From an uncultured Clostridium sp. (GTDB lineage Bacteria; Bacillota; Clostridia; TANB77; CAG-508), in contig CAUBRZ010000031.1 in NCBI GenBank assembly GCA_958438515.1, positions 1 to 6,171 on the forward strand: a stretch of 6,171 bases of DNA. Reading direction: 5' to 3'. A program made the translations under genes and the position numbers. Below the pieces are notes generated by a model that saw only the letters and a list, made by a program, of their open reading frames with translations, was not told where the DNA came from and made no database searches. Below, in pieces: positions 1-5,946 of this stretch. Position 1 is the stretch's first letter; each line of letters opens with the position of its first letter.

Positions 1-316
1 CTATATTTCCACTTGTTACTTTTGATGTTAATTCTTTTAAGTCTTCTCCATATACGCTTGTTTTATTGTCTATTGTTACTGTTACTTCTCTTGTTATTAT
101 TGTATATGTTCCATCTATAAATGCTACATCATAATTTGTATTTGAAGCTGTTCCTGTGATTGCATATTCTCCTACTGTTGTTCCTTCTGCTTTTGTTAAT
201 ACAATTCCTAGGTCGTCTCCTTCTACTACTGTTCCTTCTGTTACTCTTGATGTTAATTCTTTTAAATCATCTCCATACGCACTTGTTTTATCATCTATTG
301 TTATTGTTGTTTTTAA
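1..316 (-). repeat. Tandem MBG (YGX-type) repeats, 75-codon period
   Basis: Residues 1074-1148 and 1149 onward are successive MBG units. Matching blocks at 240-308 and 15-83 are offset by exactly 225 bp (75 codons) and are clearly similar at DNA level, encoding DDKTSAYGDDLKELTSRV and DNKTSVYGEDLKELTSKV. Each unit carries the YG(D/E) signature near its start and ends in G-T-Y-T-I. The second copy is cut by the window edge, so the array probably continues to the left. Confidence 0.85.
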
Positions 317-3300
317 TTTTTCTATTTTTAATGTAGCTACCATGTCTGGTATTTCTTTATAATGTTCAAAATCACCTACAAATTTAGCAGTAACAGTATA
401 TTCTCCTACATTCTTATTTTCATTATTTAAATAATTTACTGTTACCCCTTCTGGTAATGTACCATTAATTTCTAGTTTTTGAACGTTTCCATTATAATTT
501 ACAGATTTATCTATAAAACTAATTTCTGACATATTATAAGTAGCACGATCAACATTAACTGTGAACTCTTTTGTCTTTCCTGCATAGTTAACTGTAACAG
601 TTTGTTCACCAATTACTTCTGAATTATATCCTGTTACCATATCCATTGATATATTCTCTGGTTCTACTTCAGTTCCAGATGCCATAATTTTTCTAACAGT
701 TGCTCCTGTTAAATCTAATTGTTCTTTATATATGTAATTTGTTTTAACTGGTGCAATTATTTCTATATCTTCTACATAGTCTTTTACATGTATTGTTCTG
801 CTGATTGTTTGGCTCTCATTTCCAGCCTCATCAACAGCTGTATAATTAATAACATAGTCACCTAATTTATTTAATTCAAGTATTTCTTTATTTGTTTTTA
901 TCGTTATATTATCTACAGCTGTTGAATTATCTGCTACTACAACATCACTATTTTTTATTTCATAATAATCATTAATATTTATCTCTACATCGGCAATTCC
1001 CTCTGCAAATGAAATACTTGGTGCCGTTTTATCAAAACTTATTGTACTATTTTCTTCTACTCTTGCTCCTACATTTTCTAATATTCCTTTTGGTTCAATT
1101 GTATAAGAAATAAGCCCTTCTGCATCTTCTGATGTAAGAGTATAAGTAAATTTATATTGATTTTCATTTATTTTTTGTAGTGCTACTTCTTGTTGATTTA
1201 TTTTAGTAATACTTTCTGATAAATCTAATTCTACATTTGTATCAAAAGTAATTGTAATATTATCTCCTACTTTTGCATAAGAAGCATTAGAATTACTTGT
1301 AGATACCATAATATTAGATATTTTTGGTAATTTTACTAAGTCTTCTAGATTTATTGTAATAACAATTTCATCAAATTTGCTTTGTAATGTTTGTTTTTTT
1401 GCTTCTGCTATTTTTTCTTGGATTGAATTCCAACTATTTTTTGTATAATCCTCACTATTTAAATTAGATAATTCTTTTTCAATTGAATCTAGCGCAGATT
1501 TTTCTATTTCCTTTTCTATTAATTTAAAATCTTTTATTTCTTCTAATTTCTTATCAAACTTACTTTGTAAATCTGTAATATTTTTAGCTTCATTAACTAA
1601 ATTCTCAAAATCATTCCAATTTGTATAGTCTGTACTTACAAATGTTTCTATATATTCATTTAAAGCTTGTTGATTTACATTTTTAGCTTGTAATGAAGTA
1701 ATTTGATTTTCTAATTTTATCAATTGTTCATTAATTTCAGTTTGAATTGATTGATTTTCTTCAATCATATCATTTGATTCTCTAATTACTTCTTGTAATT
1801 GTTGCCAACTACTTTCTATATAATCACTTTCAATCAATGTTTCTTCAATATATTTTAATTTTTCTTGTAAATCTTTATAGTCAACAACATGTACTTTTCT
1901 TGTTACTGTATCTGCAATATTTCCACTACTATCAGCTACATTATATGTAACATTATAAATTCCAACATTATTTATATCTACTTGTGTAGCATCAATTATT
2001 GCTGTTAAGTCTTTATCATAATTATCAGTAACTATTGCTCCTAATTCTTTATATTCTTCTCCTTTTTTTATTATTTGTGGATTTGCACCATTAATAGAAA
2101 TAACTGGTTTTATTTCATCTTTCACAGTTACCTTGAATGTTTTTTGCTTTCCTGCATAACTTACTGTTATTAATTGTTCTCCTAATTTTTCTTTATCATA
2201 TCCACTTAACATGTCCATTGTCATTTTTTCTTTAATTGTATTTACCCCTGATGCCATGACTTTTTGAACATATCCACCTTCTATATCAAGATCTTCTTGA
2301 TATTCGTATGCTACTTTTGTTGGTGGTGTTACAGAAATATCTGCAATAAAATCATTTACGTTATATTCATATATAATACTTGTACCATTATATGTAAAAG
2401 ATATTTGTTTTGTATTTGGAGTTGATGTCGAAAAGTCTGCAAACATATCTTCTGTTGGTGTAACATAAGATATATTTCCTCTTTCATCTGTAACTTTAAT
2501 ACTAGCTCCTGTTAAATCTATTGGATCATTTACGTTATATTCTGTTTTTGTAGGTGCTGTTAATTCATATGTTTTTTCAGTTCCTACAACTGTTACTGTT
2601 CTTGTAACAGTATTTGACTTGTTTCCAGCAGCATCTGTTGCTGTATATGTTAAAACTTGAGGTCCTACCTTAGAAGTATCTAATTTTTCATTCGCATATA
2701 CTATTTTTTGAGCATCATAATTATCATTAAATGTTGCTCCTGGGTCAGTAAATGTTCCGTTTAGTGGTACATCTACTTTATCAGAACCATTTAATGTTAA
2801 TGTTGGTGCTATCATATCTTTTATTGTTACTTTTGTGTAATATCCTTCTGATATGTTGTTTGCCCCATCACGTGCATACATTTGTAAATACCAATCTCCT
2901 GTTTCCTTTGGAGCTTTTATTTTTAACTCATTTGTATTATATACAATAGTTGCTCCTGTGGCATAGTCAGTTTGGTCTAATGTTCTTGTCCATTTATACG
3001 CCATATAATAAATACCAGAATTATCACTCGCTCTTAGAGTAATTGGCATTTCTTGTGCAATTGTTGAATTATTATATGGATATTCGTCTGGCACATTAAA
3101 TACAAATACTGGTTTTGTAGTGTCTACCACTCCTGTTGGATTATCCACTACTACATAAGGTATATTTGTCCAGTAACTAATATTTCCATAGTAATCTTGT
3201 GCTGCTATACTAAATTCGTATAATCCTGGTTTAGTTGGTGCTGTTGTTTTAAACTCATATTGTTTTGGTTCATCATCTAAAGTTATAATCGTCTTCTTAT

Positions 3301-3535
3301 TACCATCTATACGACGATTCCATGCATAAAAAACATATGCCAACTTAGTGTCATCTGTTATATTGAATTTAAGCTCTGAACCAGCCTTTATCTCTCCTGC
3401 TGATTGCTTTGCTGTAACAACTGGTGCATTTGTTTCTGTTGCTGCTAACGCAATTATTGGACCAATTGTTGTTATAATTATTGTTATTAACATTGTAACA
3501 ATAAATTTTTGTGATTTGTTAATAATTTTTAACAT
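1..3535 (-). CDS. Very large secreted multidomain Ig-like/MBG surface protein, 3' end beyond window
   Basis: The reading frame is open from ATG at 3535 to base 1, giving 1178 complete residues and no stop. It is a partial gene running off the left edge. AGGAGGG lies 7 nt before the ATG and fixes the start. Residues 1-31 form a signal peptide: a basic start, a long Ile/Thr/Leu core and an ALA|A cleavage site. Modules in order: Ig-like 33-130 and 138-240; DUF5011/HYR-like 241-317; Big_3-like 322-395 and 398-472; DUF5011-like 473-551; helical FIVAR-like stalk 553-733; Ig-like 736-835; DUF5011-like 836-918; Big_3-like 920-995; MBG-like 998-1072; MBG (YGX) 1074-1148; and the start of another MBG at 1149. 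No catalytic motif is visible. Such arrays in Gram-positive bacteria usually form adhesins or cell-surface scaffolds; adhesion here is inference. The anchor (LPXTG, SLH or choline-binding repeats) would lie beyond the window. The gene has its own promoter and is not an operon partner of its upstream neighbour. Domain names rest on recognised sequence patterns, and boundaries are approximate. Confidence 0.93.
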   Translation of the reverse strand, partial: MLKIINKSQKFIVTMLITIIITTIGPIIALAATETNAPVVTAKQSAGEIKAGSELKFNITDDTKLAYVFYAWNRRIDGNKKTIITLDDEPKQYEFKTTAPTKPGLYEFSIAAQDYYGNISYWTNIPYVVVDNPTGVVDTTKPVFVFNVPDEYPYNNSTIAQEMPITLRASDNSGIYYMAYKWTRTLDQTDYATGATIVYNTNELKIKAPKETGDWYLQMYARDGANNISEGYYTKVTIKDMIAPTLTLNGSDKVDVPLNGTFTDPGATFNDNYDAQKIVYANEKLDTSKVGPQVLTYTATDAAGNKSNTVTRTVTVVGTEKTYELTAPTKTEYNVNDPIDLTGASIKVTDERGNISYVTPTEDMFADFSTSTPNTKQISFTYNGTSIIYEYNVNDFIADISVTPPTKVAYEYQEDLDIEGGYVQKVMASGVNTIKEKMTMDMLSGYDKEKLGEQLITVSYAGKQKTFKVTVKDEIKPVISINGANPQIIKKGEEYKELGAIVTDNYDKDLTAIIDATQVDINNVGIYNVTYNVADSSGNIADTVTRKVHVVDYKDLQEKLKYIEETLIESDYIESSWQQLQEVIRESNDMIEENQSIQTEINEQLIKLENQITSLQAKNVNQQALNEYIETFVSTDYTNWNDFENLVNEAKNITDLQSKFDKKLEEIKDFKLIEKEIEKSALDSIEKELSNLNSEDYTKNSWNSIQEKIAEAKKQTLQSKFDEIVITINLEDLVKLPKISNIMVSTSNSNASYAKVGDNITITFDTNVELDLSESITKINQQEVALQKINENQYKFTYTLTSEDAEGLISYTIEPKGILENVGARVEENSTISFDKTAPSISFAEGIADVEININDYYEIKNSDVVVADNSTAVDNITIKTNKEILELNKLGDYVINYTAVDEAGNESQTISRTIHVKDYVEDIEIIAPVKTNYIYKEQLDLTGATVRKIMASGTEVEPENISMDMVTGYNSEVIGEQTVTVNYAGKTKEFTVNVDRATYNMSEISFIDKSVNYNGNVQKLEINGTLPEGVTVNYLNNENKNVGEYTVTAKFVGDFEHYKEIPDMVATLKIEKLKTTITIDDKTSAYGDDLKELTSRVTEGTVVEGDDLGIVLTKAEGTTVGEYAITGTASNTNYDVAFIDGTYTIITREVTVTIDNKTSVYGEDLKELTSKVTSGNI
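1337..1879 (-). other. FIVAR-like helical stalk within the large surface protein
   Basis: This segment encodes residues 553-733 of the large protein. The composition changes abruptly from Thr/Val/Asn-rich beta-type sequence to Glu/Lys/Gln/Leu-rich helical sequence. Three related units carry DYIESSW (571-577), DYTNW (636-640) and DYTKNSW (696-702), about 60-65 residues apart, each followed by an amphipathic helix with Ala or Ser. A D-Y-T-x-x-S-W motif followed by a helix is typical of FIVAR modules, which are found in many Gram-positive surface proteins. It probably acts as a rod or spacer between the two Ig-like blocks; a ligand-binding role cannot be read from the sequence. Confidence 0.65.
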
Positions 3536-3542
3536 ACTCTTT

Positions 3543-3628
3543 CCCTCCTATTTTATATCCTTTGCTGTGGTACATTTTTAACATTTTACCTTATTTTATA
3601 TTATATAGTATTTTTTGTCATTAGTCAA
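3543..3628 (-). promoter_or_regulatory. SigA-type promoter and leader of the large surface protein gene
   Basis: The -35 box TTGACT (3628-3623) and the -10 box TATAAT (3605-3600) are separated by exactly 17 nt, close to the vegetative SigA consensus. Transcription should begin near 3593, giving a leader of about 58 nt. That leader ends in the ribosome site AGGAGGG (3549-3543), 7 nt before the ATG at 3535. The promoter lies downstream of the terminator of the preceding gene, so this gene should be transcribed independently. I see no riboswitch-like fold in the short leader. Confidence 0.85.
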
Positions 3629-3678
3629 TTGTTTATGTAACTTTTTTATGGAATTTTTGATGTTTTTTATAAAAATCC

Positions 3679-3704
3679 ATAGGTAAAACCCGTGGTTTAC
3701 CCCT
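3679..3704. repeat. Imperfect inverted repeat upstream of the promoter
   Basis: The arms TAGGTAAAACCC and GGTTTACCCCTA flank a very short centre and pair imperfectly, with a one-base bulge. The element sits about 50 bp upstream of the -35 box of the large gene and just past the T-tract of the upstream terminator. It could be an operator for a dimeric regulator, or a secondary hairpin in read-through RNA. No known operator consensus is recognised. Confidence 0.35.
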
Positions 3705-3710
3705 AAAATT

Positions 3711-3744
3711 AAAAAGACGCTAAGAATAAAAAATTCTTAGCGTC
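3711..3744 (-). terminator. Rho-independent terminator of the 430-residue protein gene
   Basis: A perfect 12-bp stem is formed by 3716-3727 (gacgctaagaat) and 3733-3744, with a five-base A/T loop. Read on the minus strand it is followed immediately by TTTTT (3715-3711) and then AATTTT. It begins 10 nt after the TAG stop at 3755. There is no T-tract on the other side, so it works in the minus direction. It separates the two surface genes into two transcription units. Confidence 0.93.
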
Positions 3745-3754
3745 CTAAAACGGT

Positions 3755-5047
3755 CTAAATTGTAGCTTGTCCTGGACCTGGATTATCATCTGGGTCATCT
3801 GGATCAGCTGGAGGTTTTGGTCCATTAGGAGCATTTTCCGGTGGATCTATTGGATCTCCCGGTGTTTGCTTTCCTGGATCATTTGGATCATTTGAATCTG
3901 TTGGATCCGATGGATCCTTTGGTGTATTCCGAATCTTATATACACCGTCCTTTACAGAAATAAGTGCATAATTCGAATTTATGCAACGAGCAGTGATTTT
4001 ATAATCACCTATCTCATTGCTATTTGCTAAAGTATACACTTCTACTACTTGGCCTAGTGTATCACCATTGACCAAACTACCTTGAACCAAATTTACTTGC
4101 AAACTCTTTAGAGCATTACCAACAAATCCTTGTTGGTTTTCTACTTCTACTCCAATATTTCTTGGAGTAATGCTATATTTGCCTTCTACAAATGTTACAT
4201 TATAGTTCGTATTTGAAGCTGTTCCTGTGATTGCATATTCTCCCACTGCTGTTCCTTCTGCCTTTGTTAAGACTACACCTAAGTTGTCTCCAGACATTAC
4301 GGTTCCTTTAGTTATTTTATACGTTAAAGCCTTTGTAGCCTCCCCATATATCGCCTTTTGACTTTCTACTTTTGCAGTAACTCCTCTTGGAACAATTGTA
4401 TATGTTCCATTTATGAATGTAATTTTATATTTCTTAGAATTACATTTTCCTGTTACATTGTATTTTCCTACGTCTTTTCCATTTTCTTTAGAGAGGGTTA
4501 TATGCTTTGCTAGTGTCTTTTTATCTACGCTACCACTTTTTATATAGAAGTCCAAATCTTTCATTGGATCCCCATAAGTAGTACATAAATCCTTTATTTT
4601 TACTGTTATTTTCAAAGGTTTTTCCTCAGGCGTACTTGGTTTGTCCGGCTTATTTGGTTTGTTTGGTTTATTTGGCTTATTCGGTTTGTTAGTTGATTCT
4701 CCATTGGTTTCTTTTTTAGAATCTGATTTTTTTTCTTCCTTTTTGTCTTCTTTTTTCTTGTCTTCCTTTTTGTTCTTTTCTTTTTTATCTTCCTTCTTTT
4801 TGTCTTCTTTCTTGTTCTTTTCTTTTTTGTCTTTCTTCTTGTCTTCTTTTTTGTCTTCTTTTTTGTCTTCTTTTTTATTATCCTTATCAGATTCTTTAGA
4901 AACTTCCTGCTGCTGGTTAATATCTTCTTTTAGCTGCTTGTTTCTAGTTTCTTTCTGTGGTCTTACAAACATTAATAATACTAATAAAGTAATTATTACT
5001 GTTAATGAAACCAATATGCTCCGTCTTAATTGTTGTTGTTTCTTCAT
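3755..5047 (-). CDS. Membrane-anchored MBG-repeat surface protein with Lys/Glu stalk and acidic Pro/Asp tail
   Basis: This intact 430-residue gene starts at ATG 5047, with AAGGAGGAG 5 nt upstream. It begins with a basic stretch (KKQQQLRR) and one hydrophobic segment at about 10-28. No signal-peptidase site follows, so a signal anchor with the rest outside is likely. Residues 50-113 are almost entirely Lys, Glu and Asp, including a 14-residue unit present twice (76-89 and 90-103). Residues 120-137 are NKP repeats ending in DKP. Three MBG (YGX-type) domains follow at 146-219, 222-295 and 298-372; the YG motif is kept in the first two (TYGD, IYGE) and is FVG in the third. The tail 375-430 is rich in Pro, Asp and Gly, with no LPXTG, SLH or second membrane segment. 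Cys occurs only at 155, 202 and 355; 155 and 202 share one MBG domain and could pair. The likely picture is a stalk crossing the cell wall and presenting MBG domains. Function is unknown; adhesion or envelope organisation is inference. It has its own promoter and terminator. Confidence 0.95.
   Translation of the reverse strand: MKKQQQLRRSILVSLTVIITLLVLLMFVRPQKETRNKQLKEDINQQQEVSKESDKDNKKEDKKEDKKEDKKKDKKEKNKKEDKKKEDKKEKNKKEDKKKEDKKEEKKSDSKKETNGESTNKPNKPNKPNKPNKPDKPSTPEEKPLKITVKIKDLCTTYGDPMKDLDFYIKSGSVDKKTLAKHITLSKENGKDVGKYNVTGKCNSKKYKITFINGTYTIVPRGVTAKVESQKAIYGEATKALTYKITKGTVMSGDNLGVVLTKAEGTAVGEYAITGTASNTNYNVTFVEGKYSITPRNIGVEVENQQGFVGNALKSLQVNLVQGSLVNGDTLGQVVEVYTLANSNEIGDYKITARCINSNYALISVKDGVYKIRNTPKDPSDPTDSNDPNDPGKQTPGDPIDPPENAPNGPKPPADPDDPDDNPGPGQATI
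4163..4384 (-). repeat. MBG domain 2, closely matching the MBG cassette of the large gene
   Basis: This is the second MBG domain (residues 222-295) of the 430-residue protein. Bases 4209-4270 match 138-199 of the large gene with only three differences, including 35 identical bases in a row. Two differences are silent and one changes Thr to Ala. The shared peptide runs from LTKAEGT through TGTASNTNY. The neighbouring MBG domains of the same protein are far less similar to it, which suggests recent duplication or gene conversion between the two genes. Confidence 0.85.
4639..4900 (-). repeat. Lys/Glu/Asp tandem repeats and NKP tripeptide repeats
   Basis: This segment encodes the stalk of the 430-residue protein. 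KKED occurs three times in succession near residues 58-69. The unit EKNKKEDKKKEDKK occurs twice back to back (42-bp period, 4739-4822). Five NKP triplets plus DKP follow at 120-137. On the plus strand it appears as a long T/C-rich run. Short in-frame periods like these can expand or contract by slippage, so stalk length may vary between strains. The alternating Lys and Glu/Asp would favour an extended charged helix, and the NKP run an extended Pro-containing linker. Confidence 0.85.
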
Positions 5048-5146
5048 GATGTCTCCTCCTTTTTTGACTGTTTACCATTTACTTTTCAATGTTCTATATT
5101 TATAGTTTCTCGTTAAATTAAATAACAAAAAACTTGACCGTTTTAT

Positions 5147-5200
5147 TTTGTAACAAAGTAACTTCATTACAAATTATATATAAAAGGCACCTTTGTACCT
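5147..5200 (-). promoter_or_regulatory. Leader with two small hairpins upstream of the 430-residue protein gene
   Basis: Within the first part of the leader, AGGTAC and GTGCCT (5200-5185) can form a 6-bp stem with one G-U pair and an AAAG loop. It is followed by TTTTATATAT, a weak terminator-like arrangement close to the predicted start. Further on, 5173-5167 and 5153-5147 (TTTGTAA/TTACAAA) form a 7-bp stem with a 13-nt loop. The rest of the leader to 5061 is A/T-rich without clear structure. I recognise no riboswitch or T-box motif; a regulatory role is only a possibility. Confidence 0.3.
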
Positions 5201-5209
5201 GTTAATACT

Positions 5210-5238
5210 ATTATAGTTTATTTTACATAAAAAGTCAA
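5210..5238 (-). promoter_or_regulatory. SigA-type promoter of the 430-residue protein gene
   Basis: The -35 box TTGACT (5238-5233) and -10 box TATAAT (5215-5210) are 17 nt apart. The hexamers and spacing are the same as in the promoter of the downstream large gene. The predicted start near 5203 gives a leader of about 155 nt, long for a simple surface-protein gene. The promoter lies just outside the insertion-sequence remnant (left end near 5271), so the element does not appear to supply it. A second TATAAT (5178-5173) has no good -35 partner. Confidence 0.85.
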
Positions 5239-5343
5239 CTTTGTTAAACATTACAATAAATTTTATGTTGTAGGTTTGTCAAACATATGTCACACTTTAT
5301 TGATAAATATAAGGTTTGAAATACCTTTTGTGACTTTCATCTT

Positions 5344-5852
5344 CTACAATGCCTGAAATGACTCGTATTTTTCATTTAGACCTTTCCATCCTAATGGTTT
5401 CATTGGAAAATTATTGTATTCTCTGTTCCAATGTCTTAATTTTTCTTTAAAATCTTCAAAACTTACAAATATTCTTTCATAATAAAATCTTTCTTGATCT
5501 TTTCTATGACTTCTTTCTACTTTCCTATTATGCCTTGGTGTCCTTGGTCTTATCAGTTTATGTTTTATTCCTAATTCTCCTAACTTCTTTTCAAACATTG
5601 TCTTCTCTTTCGCTTTTTGCGAATTTAATCTATTTGTAAATTCAAATTCATTACATTATCCGTTTGTATGTGTGATAATACTTTTAATGAATATAAAAAC
5701 AAATAAATCTTATCAACTTCAAAAAGTATCTTAGCTAATATTGTTTCATACCTTTTTAAAAGCATTTTTTGAAATGCTTTTTTGCCATGTAATTTTCAAT
5801 GTACAAATTTATATAAAATATTTTTAACTTTTTTAAATTTTTCTATTGACAT
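5344..5852 (-). pseudogene. Decayed DDE/rve transposase, internally deleted and frameshifted
   Basis: The C-terminal half of an rve integrase-core transposase is clear: LGIKHKLIRPRTPRHN, KVERSHRKDQERFY and NNFPMKPLGWK. This block carries the catalytic Glu (KVER) and ends at TAG 5344. Just upstream, in another frame, HIQTDN (CAA at 5666) is the block with the second catalytic Asp. Restoring one missing G at about 5654 joins the two as TDNGNEFEFTNR, so a one-base deletion lies in the DNG motif. Further upstream, in the same frame as TDN, is MSIEKFKKVKNILYKFVH from ATG 5852, with AGGAGAG at 5872-5866. That stretch is broken by TGA where TGG (Trp) would read on. Only about 62 codons separate the start from TDN, so most of the N-terminal half, including the helix-turn-helix and the first catalytic Asp, appears deleted. 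Arg replaces the usual Gly in RHNGKVER. The longest intact piece is 5598-5344 (84 residues); it should not be active. Confidence 0.85.
5758..5783 (+). terminator. Terminator-like hairpin inside the transposase remnant
   Basis: A perfect 10-bp stem, aaaagcattt (5758-5767) and its complement (5772-5781), encloses a TTTG loop and runs into a six-T tract on the plus strand. No plus-strand gene precedes it. It overlaps the decayed transposase frame (peptide KKAFQKMLLK). It could block outward plus-strand transcription, or be a chance product of A/T-rich coding sequence; the stem has only two G-C pairs. Confidence 0.3.
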
Positions 5853-5882
5853 TCATATAGTTAGTCTCTCCTACACTTATTA

Positions 5883-5920
5883 CGACACAAGAAATTTTCA
5901 ACATAAAAGTTCCGACACAA
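5883..5920. repeat. Direct repeat CGACACAA, two copies 30 bp apart
   Basis: CGACACAA occurs at 5883-5890 and 5913-5920, starting 30 bp apart, about three helical turns. Both copies are inside the right end of the insertion-sequence remnant, and the outer one overlaps the inverted end. Repeats spaced like this near an element's terminus are plausibly transposase-binding sites; that role is inference. Confidence 0.45.
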
Positions 5921-5946
5921 ATTTTTCCCACCTAACGTTTGGTTTT

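Larger units (their letters stand above)
5271..5934 (-). mobile_element. Internally deleted insertion-sequence remnant (rve/DDE type)
   Basis: A broken rve-type transposase gene is bracketed by imperfect inverted ends at 5271-5291 and 5914-5934. They agree at 14 of 21 positions when aligned end to end; both begin TAGGT and both have TGTC at the inner edge. Length is about 664 bp, against roughly 1.1 kb or more expected for an element with a full transposase of about 300 residues. I see no clear target-site duplication beside these ends. The exact boundaries are inference. The family is most like IS481/IS3-type elements by the transposase C-terminus. Confidence 0.6.

Noticed and set aside
1..316. 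Possible CRISPR-like or intergenic direct repeats
   Set aside because: The 225-bp period is an exact multiple of three inside an open frame and matches protein domain repeats, not short repeats with unique spacers.
156..362. Plus-strand open frame of 68 codons
   Set aside because: It is antisense to the MBG repeats of the large protein; Ser/Val/Thr-rich shadow composition and no ribosome site.
2752..2949. Plus-strand open frame of 65 codons, Leu-rich
   Set aside because: It lies wholly inside the continuous minus-strand frame of the large protein and has no start signals.
3348..3581. Plus-strand open frame of 77 codons with hydrophobic stretches
   Set aside because: It is the antisense of the signal peptide and first domain of the large protein and runs across that gene's ribosome site; no ribosome site of its own.
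4641..5105. Plus-strand open frame of 154 codons, very rich in Ser, Phe and Leu
   Set aside because: It is the antisense mirror of the Lys/Glu repeat stalk. The low-complexity A/G-rich coding strand removes stops on the other strand; there is no ribosome site, and the minus-strand gene has promoter, ribosome site and terminator.
5344..5598. An intact 84-residue gene with its own start at 5598
   Set aside because: The frame begins inside a conserved transposase core, similarity continues upstream of the ATG (EFTNR) and, after one base, in the neighbouring frame (TDN). It is a fragment, not an independent small gene.
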